Shown: positions 44,363-53,120, numbered from the stretch's first letter. The stretch: 64,000 bases of DNA from Bernardetia sp. ABR2-2B (GCF_037126435.1 NZ_CP147020.1:3390001-3454000), one strand, 5' to 3'. Notes: generated by a model not told the origin, from the letters alone. Translations and numbers: made by a program.

Positions 44363-47300
44363 CTACTCCACCAAAGGCAATTCAATAAAAAAGGTAGTTC
44401 CGAAATACGGTTCTGTTTCAAACCAAATTCTTCCTCCTGCATGTTCTATTCCACGCTTGGCAACTGAAAGACCAATTCCAGAACCTGTTGATTTAGTCGT
44501 AAAGTTAGGAATGAAGAGTTTTTTTGCTGTTTCTTCATCAATTCCTTTTCCATTATCACGAATATAAATAACTATCGTTTTTGGCGATTTTTGATTTGTT
44601 CTTTCTAAGACAACATTAATATGTGGGTCTTTTTCTTGTACGGCTTGTATGCCATTCAGAATAAGATTTGTAAGGATTCTTCCCATAAGTTTCGAATCTC
44701 CATTTACAAAAAACTCTCCTTGGTCAAGAATTGCATCCAGACGAACACTTCCGTCATTCTTATATAAAATCAAAGTTTCTTGAAGCACCATCGAAACATC
44801 AAAACGCTCTGTTTTTGGAATTGGCATCTTTGCAAAAGCAGAAAATGAAGTTGCAATATCACTCAATGTATCTACCTGTGTAAGCAAACTTTTGATAGAA
44901 CGCTCGGCAGGAGATTCTTCGTTTGCCAAAACTCGTTGCAAATGTTGCAATGTTAGTTTCATTGGTGTAAGAGGATTTTTTATTTCGTGAGCTACTTGTT
45001 TTGCCATTTCCCTCCACGCTGATTCCTTTTCACTAGCAGCAAGTGCAGCCCTACTTTCTTCCAACTTGACAAGCATTTTATTATATTCTCCTACCAAAAG
45101 GCCAATTTCATCGTCAGATTTATAATCTAACGGTTTGTTGTCTCCACTTAGCGTAATTCTTTTCAGACGAGAAGTAACAAGACTCAACGGTTTTGTCAAA
45201 TCCCGAGAAGCGAAAAAGGAAAGCACCACCAAGAGCAAAAATATTCCTGTAAAAACGTTTAGTATCGTCGAAACAACTTCCAAAATTTGTTCATCAGCAT
45301 AACGTTGGGATTCGAAAAAGGGAACATCTACTACTCCCACAATTTCGCCAGTTGCAGGAGATTTTACGACTACATATGCCGAATTATAATTTAGCCTTCC
45401 GATAGATTCACTAAGTATTGTCTTGCTTTGTTTTTGTTCTATCAAACGTGCCATCGCCTTAGGGTTTATAAGAGAAGACACTAATCCATTATCATAAATA
45501 GTTGGTTGAGAAGATGCCAAAAGTACACCATCTCTATCAAAAACATTGATTTCTGTTTGAGTCAGACGAGCAATTTCTTGAAGAGATTCTAATAATTCGT
45601 CTTTTGTAATGTCCTTATAAACTACATAATCACTAAGTTTTGTAGAGAAATTTTGAGCAACATTTTCAGCTTTTTGAAAGTAAGTTTCGATAGTTTGATT
45701 CTTATTTTCCGAATTCAAAATACTTACAATCAAGATACTCAAGAGAATTGTTGGTAAGAAAAAGGCTAAATTAAGATAAAGCTGAATCCTTCCAGTTAGG
45801 TTAAAAGCAAAAGGCTGTTGTCTAAAATAAAGACGATAAACTGCCAAAAGCAAAAGCATCATCAAGACAATACAAATAAATTGCATTGAAAAATTAGTCA
45901 AGACGGACTTTAAGGGATAATTTACCGAAGAAATAATAACTGATTTGTCGTTGCTTCCTTTTATAAAAAAGTGTTTGTAAGATGAGGTGGAAAATGTAGT
46001 TACAGAATCAAAATTGCTTAAAAATTCTTTAGAATAGACAAAATTCCCTTGTGAATAAACAGGTGTTGCATTCTCAAAAATTGAATAACTCCAAGCATTT
46101 CTTCCTCCCCAATGGTTATAATTTGAATAAGGATTATCTGATAAAAGGTTGGGATACACACTATTCGAAACTATTTTTTTGAGTTGTAATTCTATTACAA
46201 TTTTGCCAATCTTGACACCACTTCTACTAATTTCACTAAAGGCAAAATAGCGTTTTGTGTTTGTGGATAGGTCGTGAACCAAAAAAATCTCTTCATATTC
46301 TGTTGAATAGATAGGTTGTGCATACCTAGAATACATCTCATCAAAAGTCATTGTATTGTCATAAGGCATTCCATTTCCATTAAATAAATGAACTTTTATA
46401 TCGTATTTATCAAAATAATAATCCAAATAAAACTTCCTTATTTTTCGTGAGATAATATCCTTCGTAGTAAAAGAAGTCATTAATCTATTCTTAATGATTG
46501 GGTCAAATGGGAGTGATTCGACAACATCATTCAATAAAAACTCTCCTTGCAAATCATTTTCTAATAAAAGCTGGTCAGCAAAGTTTTCCTTTGCTGTTCT
46601 CTCTCTCGTTTGCTCAAAACAATAGATAATATAACTACTCATAATCGAAGTAGTGATTGCTCCCAAGAATATATAAATAAATATTTGATAGGTAAAAGAA
46701 CGCTCCGAACGAGGCAATTCTACAAAAATAACTATCAATATATAAACTGTATGGATAAGTGCAATCCAAGCATCGGAAAGATTTGCACGAATACTAAAAG
46801 CATAAATGACACTAACAACCCAACCTACCAAAACACCTAAAGCGACCAATAAAATCAATTTTCTACCTTCTACATGTAGCCATTCTATAAAACGAACTAA
46901 GATATGAACAAGTAAAAAATAAGTGGTAGCCGTCAAAATTGCTATAAAAAGAGCTATTATTTTGAGGAGTGAAAAATCTAATTCTCTAGTAAAATCTAAA
47001 GAAATTTGGGGAGAGTGAATATATAAATTTCGAATATTTAGAAAGTGATAAAAAGCAATGGCAAAAGAAAGTGCAATCGCTATCACAATACCAAATTGTT
47101 TGCGTTTTCGGCTGCCAATGCTTCTCATATGAGAGAGTTCGCTAAAATGCACAAACAAAAAACTACTTATGATAAAAATACAAATCACATTCAGAAATAA
47201 ATCGCCAAGCGAAGGAGCAACCCAAGAAGAAGCATAATAACGAGCATTGAAAAGAATGGTAGGAAATATACTGTTAGGTAAATTCAGAAAAAGCATAAAA

Positions 47301-48058
47301 AAACGAATCCCTAAAAAGGTAGCTACCAAAACAAAAAAAGCATACCAAACTTGCCCTTCTTTCAAAAAATGAAGCATCGAAACTCTTGCCTGTAAGAACA
47401 CAAAAACACACGCAATAAGCATAAAAAAGAGTACAGCATAGTTTTGAGAGGACTGCCAACTATAATCTAATGGAAAAACAAGCGCAAAGAGCAAATTACT
47501 TCCCGTTCCATAAACCCGATACGAAGATCCTTCTGGATTGAGTTGAAGGCTAATATCCGAAGTAGCAAAAAGCTTTGGATTGACTCCTGAAGTCAGAAAT
47601 TGATTATAAATTTTGTATTCAGAGGATAAAGGAATCAAAACGACTCCTGTCATATTATCGTATTTGGTAACGATGAGCTTTTGTTTTATCAAAAACAGAC
47701 CTTTTGGTGTTTCAAGTGTATATTCTGAATAATTATTTTTGAGTTGGTCATACGATAATAAGTAGGTATTATCTGTCCAAAAAAGAAGTTCACTATTTCT
47801 AAAAATATAAATGGGATATTTCCCTGTATTAGAAGTAATGAGTGAGAAGTCTAGCTTTTTATAATTCTGAATGACAGCTTCCTCTAGTTCTGTGAGTTCT
47901 TTTTCTGCTACTTCTAGTTCTTTATCTACTTTTTTTCGAACTTCTTGTGTGTATTCATTATAATCCTTCGTATTTACTAAAAAATATCGAAAGCCAAGCC
48001 CTGCCAATAGAGAAGCCAAGGCAATGAATAGAAAAGAATACGAAACAGATTTTGACAT
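44363..48058 (-). CDS. Large membrane sensor histidine kinase (NtrY-like)
   Basis: A 1231-residue sensor kinase. The N-terminus has one helix and a periplasmic loop, then a block of about ten membrane helices (residues 190-480). A large extracytoplasmic part follows (about 500-735), then a helix pair, a second sensor loop and a HAMP domain (about 955-1005). The HisKA domain carries the phospho-His in VAHEIKNPLTPMKLTLQHLQ (about 1025). The HATPase domain has N (NLILNGIQAV), G1 (DNGKGID) and G2 (GSGIGLSVAK) boxes. The HEIKNPLTPMKL box is that of NtrY/NtrB-type kinases, which act on sigma-54 activators, yet no response regulator is adjacent. The ATG at 48058 is chosen over an upstream TTG. Confidence 0.9.
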   Translation of the reverse strand: MSKSVSYSFLFIALASLLAGLGFRYFLVNTKDYNEYTQEVRKKVDKELEVAEKELTELEEAVIQNYKKLDFSLITSNTGKYPIYIFRNSELLFWTDNTYLLSYDQLKNNYSEYTLETPKGLFLIKQKLIVTKYDNMTGVVLIPLSSEYKIYNQFLTSGVNPKLFATSDISLQLNPEGSSYRVYGTGSNLLFALVFPLDYSWQSSQNYAVLFFMLIACVFVFLQARVSMLHFLKEGQVWYAFFVLVATFLGIRFFMLFLNLPNSIFPTILFNARYYASSWVAPSLGDLFLNVICIFIISSFLFVHFSELSHMRSIGSRKRKQFGIVIAIALSFAIAFYHFLNIRNLYIHSPQISLDFTRELDFSLLKIIALFIAILTATTYFLLVHILVRFIEWLHVEGRKLILLVALGVLVGWVVSVIYAFSIRANLSDAWIALIHTVYILIVIFVELPRSERSFTYQIFIYIFLGAITTSIMSSYIIYCFEQTRERTAKENFADQLLLENDLQGEFLLNDVVESLPFDPIIKNRLMTSFTTKDIISRKIRKFYLDYYFDKYDIKVHLFNGNGMPYDNTMTFDEMYSRYAQPIYSTEYEEIFLVHDLSTNTKRYFAFSEISRSGVKIGKIVIELQLKKIVSNSVYPNLLSDNPYSNYNHWGGRNAWSYSIFENATPVYSQGNFVYSKEFLSNFDSVTTFSTSSYKHFFIKGSNDKSVIISSVNYPLKSVLTNFSMQFICIVLMMLLLLAVYRLYFRQQPFAFNLTGRIQLYLNLAFFLPTILLSILIVSILNSENKNQTIETYFQKAENVAQNFSTKLSDYVVYKDITKDELLESLQEIARLTQTEINVFDRDGVLLASSQPTIYDNGLVSSLINPKAMARLIEQKQSKTILSESIGRLNYNSAYVVVKSPATGEIVGVVDVPFFESQRYADEQILEVVSTILNVFTGIFLLLVVLSFFASRDLTKPLSLVTSRLKRITLSGDNKPLDYKSDDEIGLLVGEYNKMLVKLEESRAALAASEKESAWREMAKQVAHEIKNPLTPMKLTLQHLQRVLANEESPAERSIKSLLTQVDTLSDIATSFSAFAKMPIPKTERFDVSMVLQETLILYKNDGSVRLDAILDQGEFFVNGDSKLMGRILTNLILNGIQAVQEKDPHINVVLERTNQKSPKTIVIYIRDNGKGIDEETAKKLFIPNFTTKSTGSGIGLSVAKRGIEHAGGRIWFETEPYFGTTFFIELPLVE

Positions 48059-48201
48059 TTTTATAAATAATGAAAACCAAGACAAAAATTAATATTAATT
48101 TAATAATGTTCTCAAATTTTGAACCTTAAATTTTCATTTCAAAAAATGTATTCAAATTCTTGTGTTCTTGCTCTTCATTCTCTTTGGTCTAAATGAGTTT
48201 G

Positions 48202-48275
48202 TAGCGATAGAGAGATTCGAACTCTCAAAACTTAGTTTCTAAAACTAATACGTATGCCAGTTCCGTCATATCGCT
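48202..48275 (-). tRNA. tRNA-Leu (anticodon UAG), atypical
   Basis: 74 nt. The acceptor arms AGCGATA/TATCGCT pair. The anticodon stem TTAGT/ACTAA holds the loop TTTAGAA with anticodon UAG (reads CUA, Leu). The T arm GAGAG/CTCTC has loop TTCGAAT. The variable loop is only about 5 nt (GTTTT), whereas bacterial tRNA-Leu normally has a long arm. Discriminator A is followed by CAA. Confidence 0.8.
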
Positions 48276-48280
48276 AGTTG

Positions 48281-48354
48281 TATAGTGGGTAGGACTCGAA
48301 CCTACATTTTCTTGCATCCAAAGCAAGATATTTAGCCAATTAATATACCACTAT
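48281..48354 (-). tRNA. tRNA-Pro (UGG)
   Basis: 74 nt. Acceptor ATAGTGG/CCACTAT; anticodon stem CTTGC/GCAAG with loop TTTGGAT; T arm GTAGG/CCTAC. Discriminator A is followed by CAA. Five nt separate it from the Leu gene. Confidence 0.88.
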
Positions 48355-48360
48355 ATATTG

Positions 48361-48434
48361 TGGAAAAGATTGGATTCGAACCAATGTCCAACAGATTTTC
48401 AGTCTGTCACTCTACCTGCCTGAGTTACTCTTCC
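48361..48434 (-). tRNA. tRNA-Phe (GAA)
   Basis: 74 nt. Acceptor GGAAGAG/CTTTTCC; anticodon stem ACAGA/TCTGT with loop CTGAAAA. Discriminator A is followed by CAA. Confidence 0.92.
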
Positions 48435-48442
48435 ATTTTTTG

Positions 48443-48513
48443 CACGTCCTAGAGGAATCGAACCTCTGTTTTCAGTTTTGGAGACTGATACATTACCACT
48501 ATGATAAGAACGT
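48443..48513 (-). tRNA. tRNA-Trp (CCA)
   Basis: 71 nt. Acceptor ACGTTCT/AGGACGT; anticodon stem TCAGT/ACTGA with loop CTCCAAA; T arm GAGG with TTCGATT. Discriminator G is followed by CAA. The D arm is short and AT-rich. Confidence 0.9.
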
Positions 48514-48518
48514 AGTTG

Positions 48519-48590
48519 TTACCTCGTCAAGATTCGAACTTGAAAAATCAGACTCAAAATCTGATGTGTTACCGATTACACCACAAGGCA
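48519..48590 (-). tRNA. tRNA-Gln (UUG)
   Basis: 72 nt. Acceptor TGCCTTG/CGAGGTA (with G-U pairs); anticodon stem TCAGA/TCTGA with loop TTTTGAG. Discriminator A is followed by CAA. Confidence 0.9.
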
Positions 48591-48606
48591 ATATTATTAT
48601 TTTTTG

Positions 48607-48690
48607 TGGGAACGCTAGGATTCGAACCTAGAAAGTTTTACAACTCCAGATTTACAGTCTGGTGCAGATTACCGTATCTACAAAGTTCCC
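48607..48690 (-). tRNA. tRNA-Tyr (GUA)
   Basis: 84 nt. Acceptor GGGAACT with CGTTCCC; anticodon stem CCAGA/TCTGG with loop CTGTAAA. The long class-II variable arm AGTTGTAAAACTTT is present, as expected for Tyr. Discriminator A is followed by CAA. Confidence 0.94.
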
Positions 48691-48697
48691 TTTTTTG

Positions 48698-48770
48698 TAC
48701 TCCATAAGAGATTCGAACTCTTTTTATGTCTTAGAAAGAGACATGTGATAGCCAATTACACTAATGGAGC
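48698..48770 (-). tRNA. tRNA-Glu (UUC)
   Basis: 73 nt. Acceptor GCTCCAT/ATGGAGT (first pair G-U); anticodon stem TGTCT/AGACA with loop CTTTCTA. Discriminator A is followed by CAA. The sequence is quite unlike the GC-richer Glu tRNA usual in the phylum. Confidence 0.9.
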
Positions 48771-48776
48771 AAGTTG

Positions 48777-48850
48777 TAAGACTAATAGGATTCGAACCTA
48801 TGACCTTCTGTGCATCAGACAGACGCTCTAACCGACTGAGCTATAATCTT
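48777..48850 (-). tRNA. tRNA-Ile (GAU)
   Basis: 74 nt. Acceptor AAGATTA/TAGTCTT; D arm GCTCAGTCGGTTAGAGC; anticodon stem TCTGT/ACAGA with loop CTGATGC; T arm ATAGG/CCTAT. Discriminator A is followed by CAA. It is the first gene of the array in the direction of transcription. Confidence 0.93.
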
Positions 48851-48903
48851 GTGTTATGCTATTACAAACTGTCATCTTCTTTTTTAAGTTCCTTAGTAGT
48901 TAG

Positions 48904-48948
48904 AAAAAATAAAAAACACCTTACTAGATAGATTTCTAATAAGGTGTT
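48904..48948 (-). terminator. Terminator of the serine hydrolase gene, upstream of the tRNA array
   Basis: A 9-bp stem, aacacctta/taaggtgtt, continued by taga/tcta, with a minus-strand T-rich run (48904-48916). It isolates the array from the gene upstream. Confidence 0.8.
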
Positions 48949-48978
48949 GATACGTACTACTCAATAGTTTTCAAATAA

Positions 48979-49067
48979 ATAGGTCAGTCCTAAAAGGCAG
49001 ACCGTTTACTGAAAATAAAAATAAGAAAGATTGACTACAAACGGTCTGCTCTACGAGACTGACCTAT
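48979..49067. repeat. Nested palindromic element
   Basis: Outer arms ataggtcagtc (48979-48989) and gactgacctat (49057-49067), and inner arms gcagaccgttt (48997-49007) and aaacggtctgc (49039-49049), pair perfectly with 7-base internal loops. The ggtcagtc unit also occurs in the element at 44221-44327. Confidence 0.7.
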
Positions 49068-49141
49068 ATCATATGCTAATTAAGTACAAAGCTAAAGGTA
49101 TAGTTTTAATGACATTATGCTAAAAATTCAGTTTGTGTATT

Positions 49142-50371
49142 TTACTCTACTTCTAGTGTGTTCCATATTCCCCAAAAAACATCATTGCTATTTTCTTTTT
49201 TGGAATCTGTATTTGCAATAAAAATTCTACCTGCCTTTTTTTCTGAATCAAAATACATAAGTGCATTTGTACCTGGGTCGCCTCCTGTATGTCCAATGGC
49301 ATTGTAAGCGAGTTCTTTATCTAAAAACAAACCAACATTAAAGTTTTCTTTTCCTTCAAAGTTTTCTTCTTTGAGTTGAGACTTAAAAAACTCTGCGTAA
49401 TTATCTTTGTTTAGAAGTGTTCCGTTTCCTTCATATCCTTTTATTAAATCTATCAAGAATTTACTCAAATCGCTACTTGAAGTAATCAGTCCTCCATCTG
49501 GATAAGAAAGAATAGTATAATAAGGCAATTCTTTATCATCAAAATAAAGTTTGGAATAAGCAGAACTATCCACCTCTTCAAAGAGCCAACTGGTAGCACT
49601 CATTTCTAAAGGCTCAAAAACATGTTCTTTCGTAAACTCATGAAAAGGTTTTTTGGCAACTGATTCTATTACTAACGCACAAAGAGCTGCACCGACATTA
49701 CTATACTCATAAATCTCGTTTGGTTTTCGGTTTGCATAAGTGGCTGTATCATAAAATTCATTTCCTTCTACTAAAATCTTTTCTAAGTATTCAGATAAAG
49801 GCATCCAATTTTTGGATGGATTTTGATAATACAACTCATATTTTTCTGTCAAACTCTCATCAATAACGACATCATTTCTATTGATATAATCCGTTTTCAT
49901 ATACATTTCTGTATCAATAATAGAACTTGTATGTGTAGCCAAATGACGAGCAGTTATTTTTTCATTTGGAAAGTTTGGATTAATAACTTCAAAAGGTAAA
50001 TAATCATTAATTGGCGCATCTAAATCAAGCAAATTCATTTCGTGCGCCTTCAAAAGAGAGATTCCGATAAATACCTTAGAAACAGAAGCTATATTAATGA
50101 TAGTGTTTTCTGTATATTTTTTCTGATTTTTCATATCTGCATAGCCAAAACCACGATTGTAAAGAACTCCAGAGGTATCTACCACAGTTGCTGAAAAACC
50201 ATTAAAAACACCTAAATTATGAAGGCTATCTAGTTCTTTGTTTATATTAGGGCGTAGAGAAGTTTTCTTTGATGGAGTTTTTTCTTGTTCTGTTTCTTTT
50301 GTTTGATTTGGTTTGTCTTGGCAAGAAGAAAGTAGAATAATTAGTGAGAATATAAAAGGTAGTAGTTTCAA
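49142..50371 (-). CDS. Beta-lactamase-like serine hydrolase lipoprotein
   Basis: A 409-residue class-C-beta-lactamase-like protein (DD-peptidase/esterase clan). A signal peptide with lipobox LLSSC (Cys17) is followed by the catalytic SVSK (Ser96, Lys99), the second motif YSN in YEYSNVGAAL, and HTGG in IGHTGGDPG. The fold is shared by penicillin-binding proteins, esterases and peptidases; nothing here decides the substrate. It is transcribed alone and divergent from the HAD gene. Confidence 0.88.
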   Translation of the reverse strand: MKLLPFIFSLIILLSSCQDKPNQTKETEQEKTPSKKTSLRPNINKELDSLHNLGVFNGFSATVVDTSGVLYNRGFGYADMKNQKKYTENTIINIASVSKVFIGISLLKAHEMNLLDLDAPINDYLPFEVINPNFPNEKITARHLATHTSSIIDTEMYMKTDYINRNDVVIDESLTEKYELYYQNPSKNWMPLSEYLEKILVEGNEFYDTATYANRKPNEIYEYSNVGAALCALVIESVAKKPFHEFTKEHVFEPLEMSATSWLFEEVDSSAYSKLYFDDKELPYYTILSYPDGGLITSSSDLSKFLIDLIKGYEGNGTLLNKDNYAEFFKSQLKEENFEGKENFNVGLFLDKELAYNAIGHTGGDPGTNALMYFDSEKKAGRIFIANTDSKKENSNDVFWGIWNTLEVE

Positions 50372-50440
50372 TTTTTGGAGGTTTAAGTTTTTTGTTTTTT
50401 TCTAAAGGTAAGTAAAAAACTTATCATAAATTATACAAAC

Positions 50441-50890
50441 ATGAATATCAGTTTTGACTTAGATAGCACACTTATTCCACATGGAAATGAATTTGAGGCA
50501 GAAAAACAAGGTTTATTGAGTAAGCTTTTGGGAATTGAACCTATTCGGGTAGGAACGGCAAAATTTATTTCTGACTTACAAAAACAAGAACACGAAATTC
50601 ATATTTACACAACTTCATTTAGAAGTCAAATCAAAATCCGATTGATGCTTTTCTATTATGGAATAAAAGTTGGAAAAATAATAAATCAATCTCAAAATCA
50701 GCATACATTAAAAAGCAGAAATATAAATGCTTCAAAATATCCTCCTGCATTTGGTTTTGACTTACATATAGACGACTTAAAAGGTGTAGGAATGGAAGGA
50801 GAAAGGTTAAATTTCAAAACAATTATTATAAAAACCAATGATAAGAACTGGATTGAAACAATACAGAAAGAAATTACTTTTGAACAATAA
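50441..50890 (+). CDS. HAD-like phosphatase-fold protein
   Basis: A 149-residue protein beginning MNISFDLDSTLIP, with Asp6 and Asp8 as the DxD(S/T) nucleophile pair of the HAD superfamily. IYTTSFRSQIKIRLML (about 55) holds the motif II Thr/Ser, and FGFDLHIDDLKGVGMEG (about 105) the acidic motif. It is short and lacks a clear cap, like small 5'-nucleotidase or polynucleotide-phosphatase types. The last 17 bp overlap the end of the convergent VCBS gene. Confidence 0.78.
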   Translation: MNISFDLDSTLIPHGNEFEAEKQGLLSKLLGIEPIRVGTAKFISDLQKQEHEIHIYTTSFRSQIKIRLMLFYYGIKVGKIINQSQNQHTLKSRNINASKYPPAFGFDLHIDDLKGVGMEGERLNFKTIIIKTNDKNWIETIQKEITFEQ

Positions 50891-53120
50891 CTTTCTGATA
50901 AACCTGTCCTTTTTCCGTATTAAAAACAAGAATATACAAACCAGCAGCAAAACGAGAAATATCAATTTCATTTTTAGAATTTTGAATCTGTTTTTCTATC
51001 AAAAGTTGTCCTTTTGTATCATATAAAATCAAACTTCCTTTTTCTTTTGTTTGAACAGTCAGAATATCTTTTGCAGGATTTGGAAACACTTTCAAAAACA
51101 AGTTTTCATTCGTTTTGTCATTATCAATTCCAGAAATAATTTCTCCATCAGGTGAAAGCCATTGCAGTCCCCCTCCAACTGTTCCAATCAGAATTTGAGA
51201 ATCGAATGCCACAGGAAAAACAGTGTTTCCAAAATATAAAGTAGCATTTTGGGAAGTTAATAAACTAGAAGGAAAATCTGTTGGTAGATTTTGAGTAGAA
51301 AGCGAAAGAGGAATCAAATCAAAACCTGTTTCTTGATTTTTGAAATCTTTAATTAAAAAAAGTCCTTCTTCTGGATTAGATAAAAGTAAGTCTTTTGAAG
51401 TCTGTCCATTTTCACTTCTTTCATAAAGTGTAAAGCTTCCTCTCGTGAAACTCAGATTGCCAAAATTTTGATTATCTAAATTAAAGCTACCATTATCTTG
51501 CTGTAAAAATGATTTTATTCCTCCTCTATTTTGCAAAACAAGTAAGTCTATTTTATCATCGTTATTTAATTCAGTCAAAATAATCTCATCGTTTCTTTCT
51601 AAGTTTATTCCAGTTAAAGTAACTTCTTTCAAATCATTCAATGAAAAATTAGCTTGATTATTATTTTGAGTATTTCCTTTATTTTCTATCCAAAAGACTC
51701 CTGCTTTTCCTGTATTCAACTCAAAGGCTGTAAATAATAAATCGTCTTTTTCGTCTCCATTAAAATCTGAAATAATTGGTTTTAAAAATTGAAACCTTAC
51801 TGTTGAAGAACTGGCAAAATTTAGATAATCATCATTTTTATATTGAAGTTTTGGGTTTTCATTGCTTCCAATATTCTCTAAAAAATGTAATCTTGCTTTA
51901 TAAGAAGTAGAAGAAAATAAATGTCCACGTTCTCCCACAATCATATCCAAATCTCCATCATTATCTATATCTATGAGTGCAGGACGAGCATTTTCTCCAA
52001 TATCAAATAGTTGTTCTTGTAAGAAATTTTCTTTCACAAACTCAAAACTTGGATTTTCTTTTGTTCCTTTATTTTCATAAAGCCAAGCAGAATTTTCATA
52101 ATCAATCAAATTTCCATCATTCGAATATAAATTAGGTGCAGCTATCAAATCAGGGTTTCCATCAAAGGTAACATCTTCATAAAAAACAGCTGCAAACGTA
52201 GGAATTTCAATTGGTTTTGAAGCAGGAAAACGAACTTGTGGATTTCTCAAAATGGCTTCTGTATTTGCACTCTGTCCTCTTTTTTCATTAAATAAAGCAG
52301 TCGTATAATTACAAGCTACATCACCAACCAATAAATCAAGAGCAGGATTATCATCTAAATTGAGAACCAAAAGTGACGAACCAGCGTGTTCTACTCTACC
52401 TGTCGCACCTATTCTACAACTATTTCCATCAAAAATATAACTCTCACAAACACACTCTTCAAAACCTCCCCATCTAATTGTTTCTTTCTCAAAAATAAGA
52501 CTATCAGAAATTGAATAGGTCTCTTGACTTAGATTTTTGTGCCATTCGACAGTCGTTCCGATAGAAGGTCTAAAATTTAGAATATCCATATCTCCATCGT
52601 TATCCAAATCCAAAATCGCAGGAATATCAGTTGCATCAATTCCTAGATTTAATCGATTTCCTGCTATTCCTGTACTAAAAAGCAAATCTTTGGCTACTTC
52701 AAAAGTCAGATTTCCAGTAGTATTTTTTGTGTTTTTATAGACAATAATACCAAAAGTTGTAGAAGCAAAAATATCTCTTTGTCCATCGCCATCATAATCA
52801 CGAAGCAAAACCCAGTTCCTTAGTTTGGGAAAGAGCTGCGTATATTCTGGTGCAAAAATCCATTCTTTCTGATTTTGAAAGTTTATTTTTTGAAGAAAAA
52901 TAAGAACTTGATTTGTTGTTCTATCAAAAATAAAAAGATCTTCCAAGTCATCATTATCTACCTTTAGAGTAGAAAATTGAGGAGAATTGAATCCATCTGT
53001 TAGAGCTAACTTTTTACCCTCTTTTATGATTTCGATATTTGTATCAAAACTAACAGGAAAAGTTTGTCCGAAAGTGAAACAAGGGATAAATAGAACAAGT
53101 AATAAGGTTAGATTTTTCAT
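50874..53120 (-). CDS. Secreted FG-GAP/VCBS-repeat protein with T9SS tail
   Basis: A 748-residue surface or secreted protein. A signal peptide (about 1-18) precedes repeats of the FG-GAP/VCBS beta-propeller type with calcium-binding DxDxDGxxD cores: RDYDGDGQRDIFA, DLDNDGDMDIL, DIDNDGDLDMIVGERG and LNNDDKIDLLVL. The C-terminal 75 residues are a T9SS type A sorting domain (LKVFPNPAKDILTVQ ... VYQKVIVQK). Such proteins often mediate adhesion; the ligand is unknown. Confidence 0.88.
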   Translation of the reverse strand: MKNLTLLLVLFIPCFTFGQTFPVSFDTNIEIIKEGKKLALTDGFNSPQFSTLKVDNDDLEDLFIFDRTTNQVLIFLQKINFQNQKEWIFAPEYTQLFPKLRNWVLLRDYDGDGQRDIFASTTFGIIVYKNTKNTTGNLTFEVAKDLLFSTGIAGNRLNLGIDATDIPAILDLDNDGDMDILNFRPSIGTTVEWHKNLSQETYSISDSLIFEKETIRWGGFEECVCESYIFDGNSCRIGATGRVEHAGSSLLVLNLDDNPALDLLVGDVACNYTTALFNEKRGQSANTEAILRNPQVRFPASKPIEIPTFAAVFYEDVTFDGNPDLIAAPNLYSNDGNLIDYENSAWLYENKGTKENPSFEFVKENFLQEQLFDIGENARPALIDIDNDGDLDMIVGERGHLFSSTSYKARLHFLENIGSNENPKLQYKNDDYLNFASSSTVRFQFLKPIISDFNGDEKDDLLFTAFELNTGKAGVFWIENKGNTQNNNQANFSLNDLKEVTLTGINLERNDEIILTELNNDDKIDLLVLQNRGGIKSFLQQDNGSFNLDNQNFGNLSFTRGSFTLYERSENGQTSKDLLLSNPEEGLFLIKDFKNQETGFDLIPLSLSTQNLPTDFPSSLLTSQNATLYFGNTVFPVAFDSQILIGTVGGGLQWLSPDGEIISGIDNDKTNENLFLKVFPNPAKDILTVQTKEKGSLILYDTKGQLLIEKQIQNSKNEIDISRFAAGLYILVFNTEKGQVYQKVIVQK

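Larger units (their letters stand above)
48851..49141. other. Upstream region of the tRNA array, no gene seen
   Basis: It holds a minus-strand terminator (48915-48948), a nested palindrome (48979-49067) and presumably the array promoter in 48851-48905. No clear consensus promoter could be read there. Confidence 0.5.

Noticed and set aside
48202-48275. Amber-suppressor tRNA
   Set aside because: The anticodon is UAG, which reads CUA. A suppressor of the UAG codon would need anticodon CUA.
48440-48707. Two overlapping plus-strand frames across the tRNA array
   Set aside because: They consist of antisense tRNA sequence (the repeated 'RTRIRT'-like T-arm translations) and are not genes.
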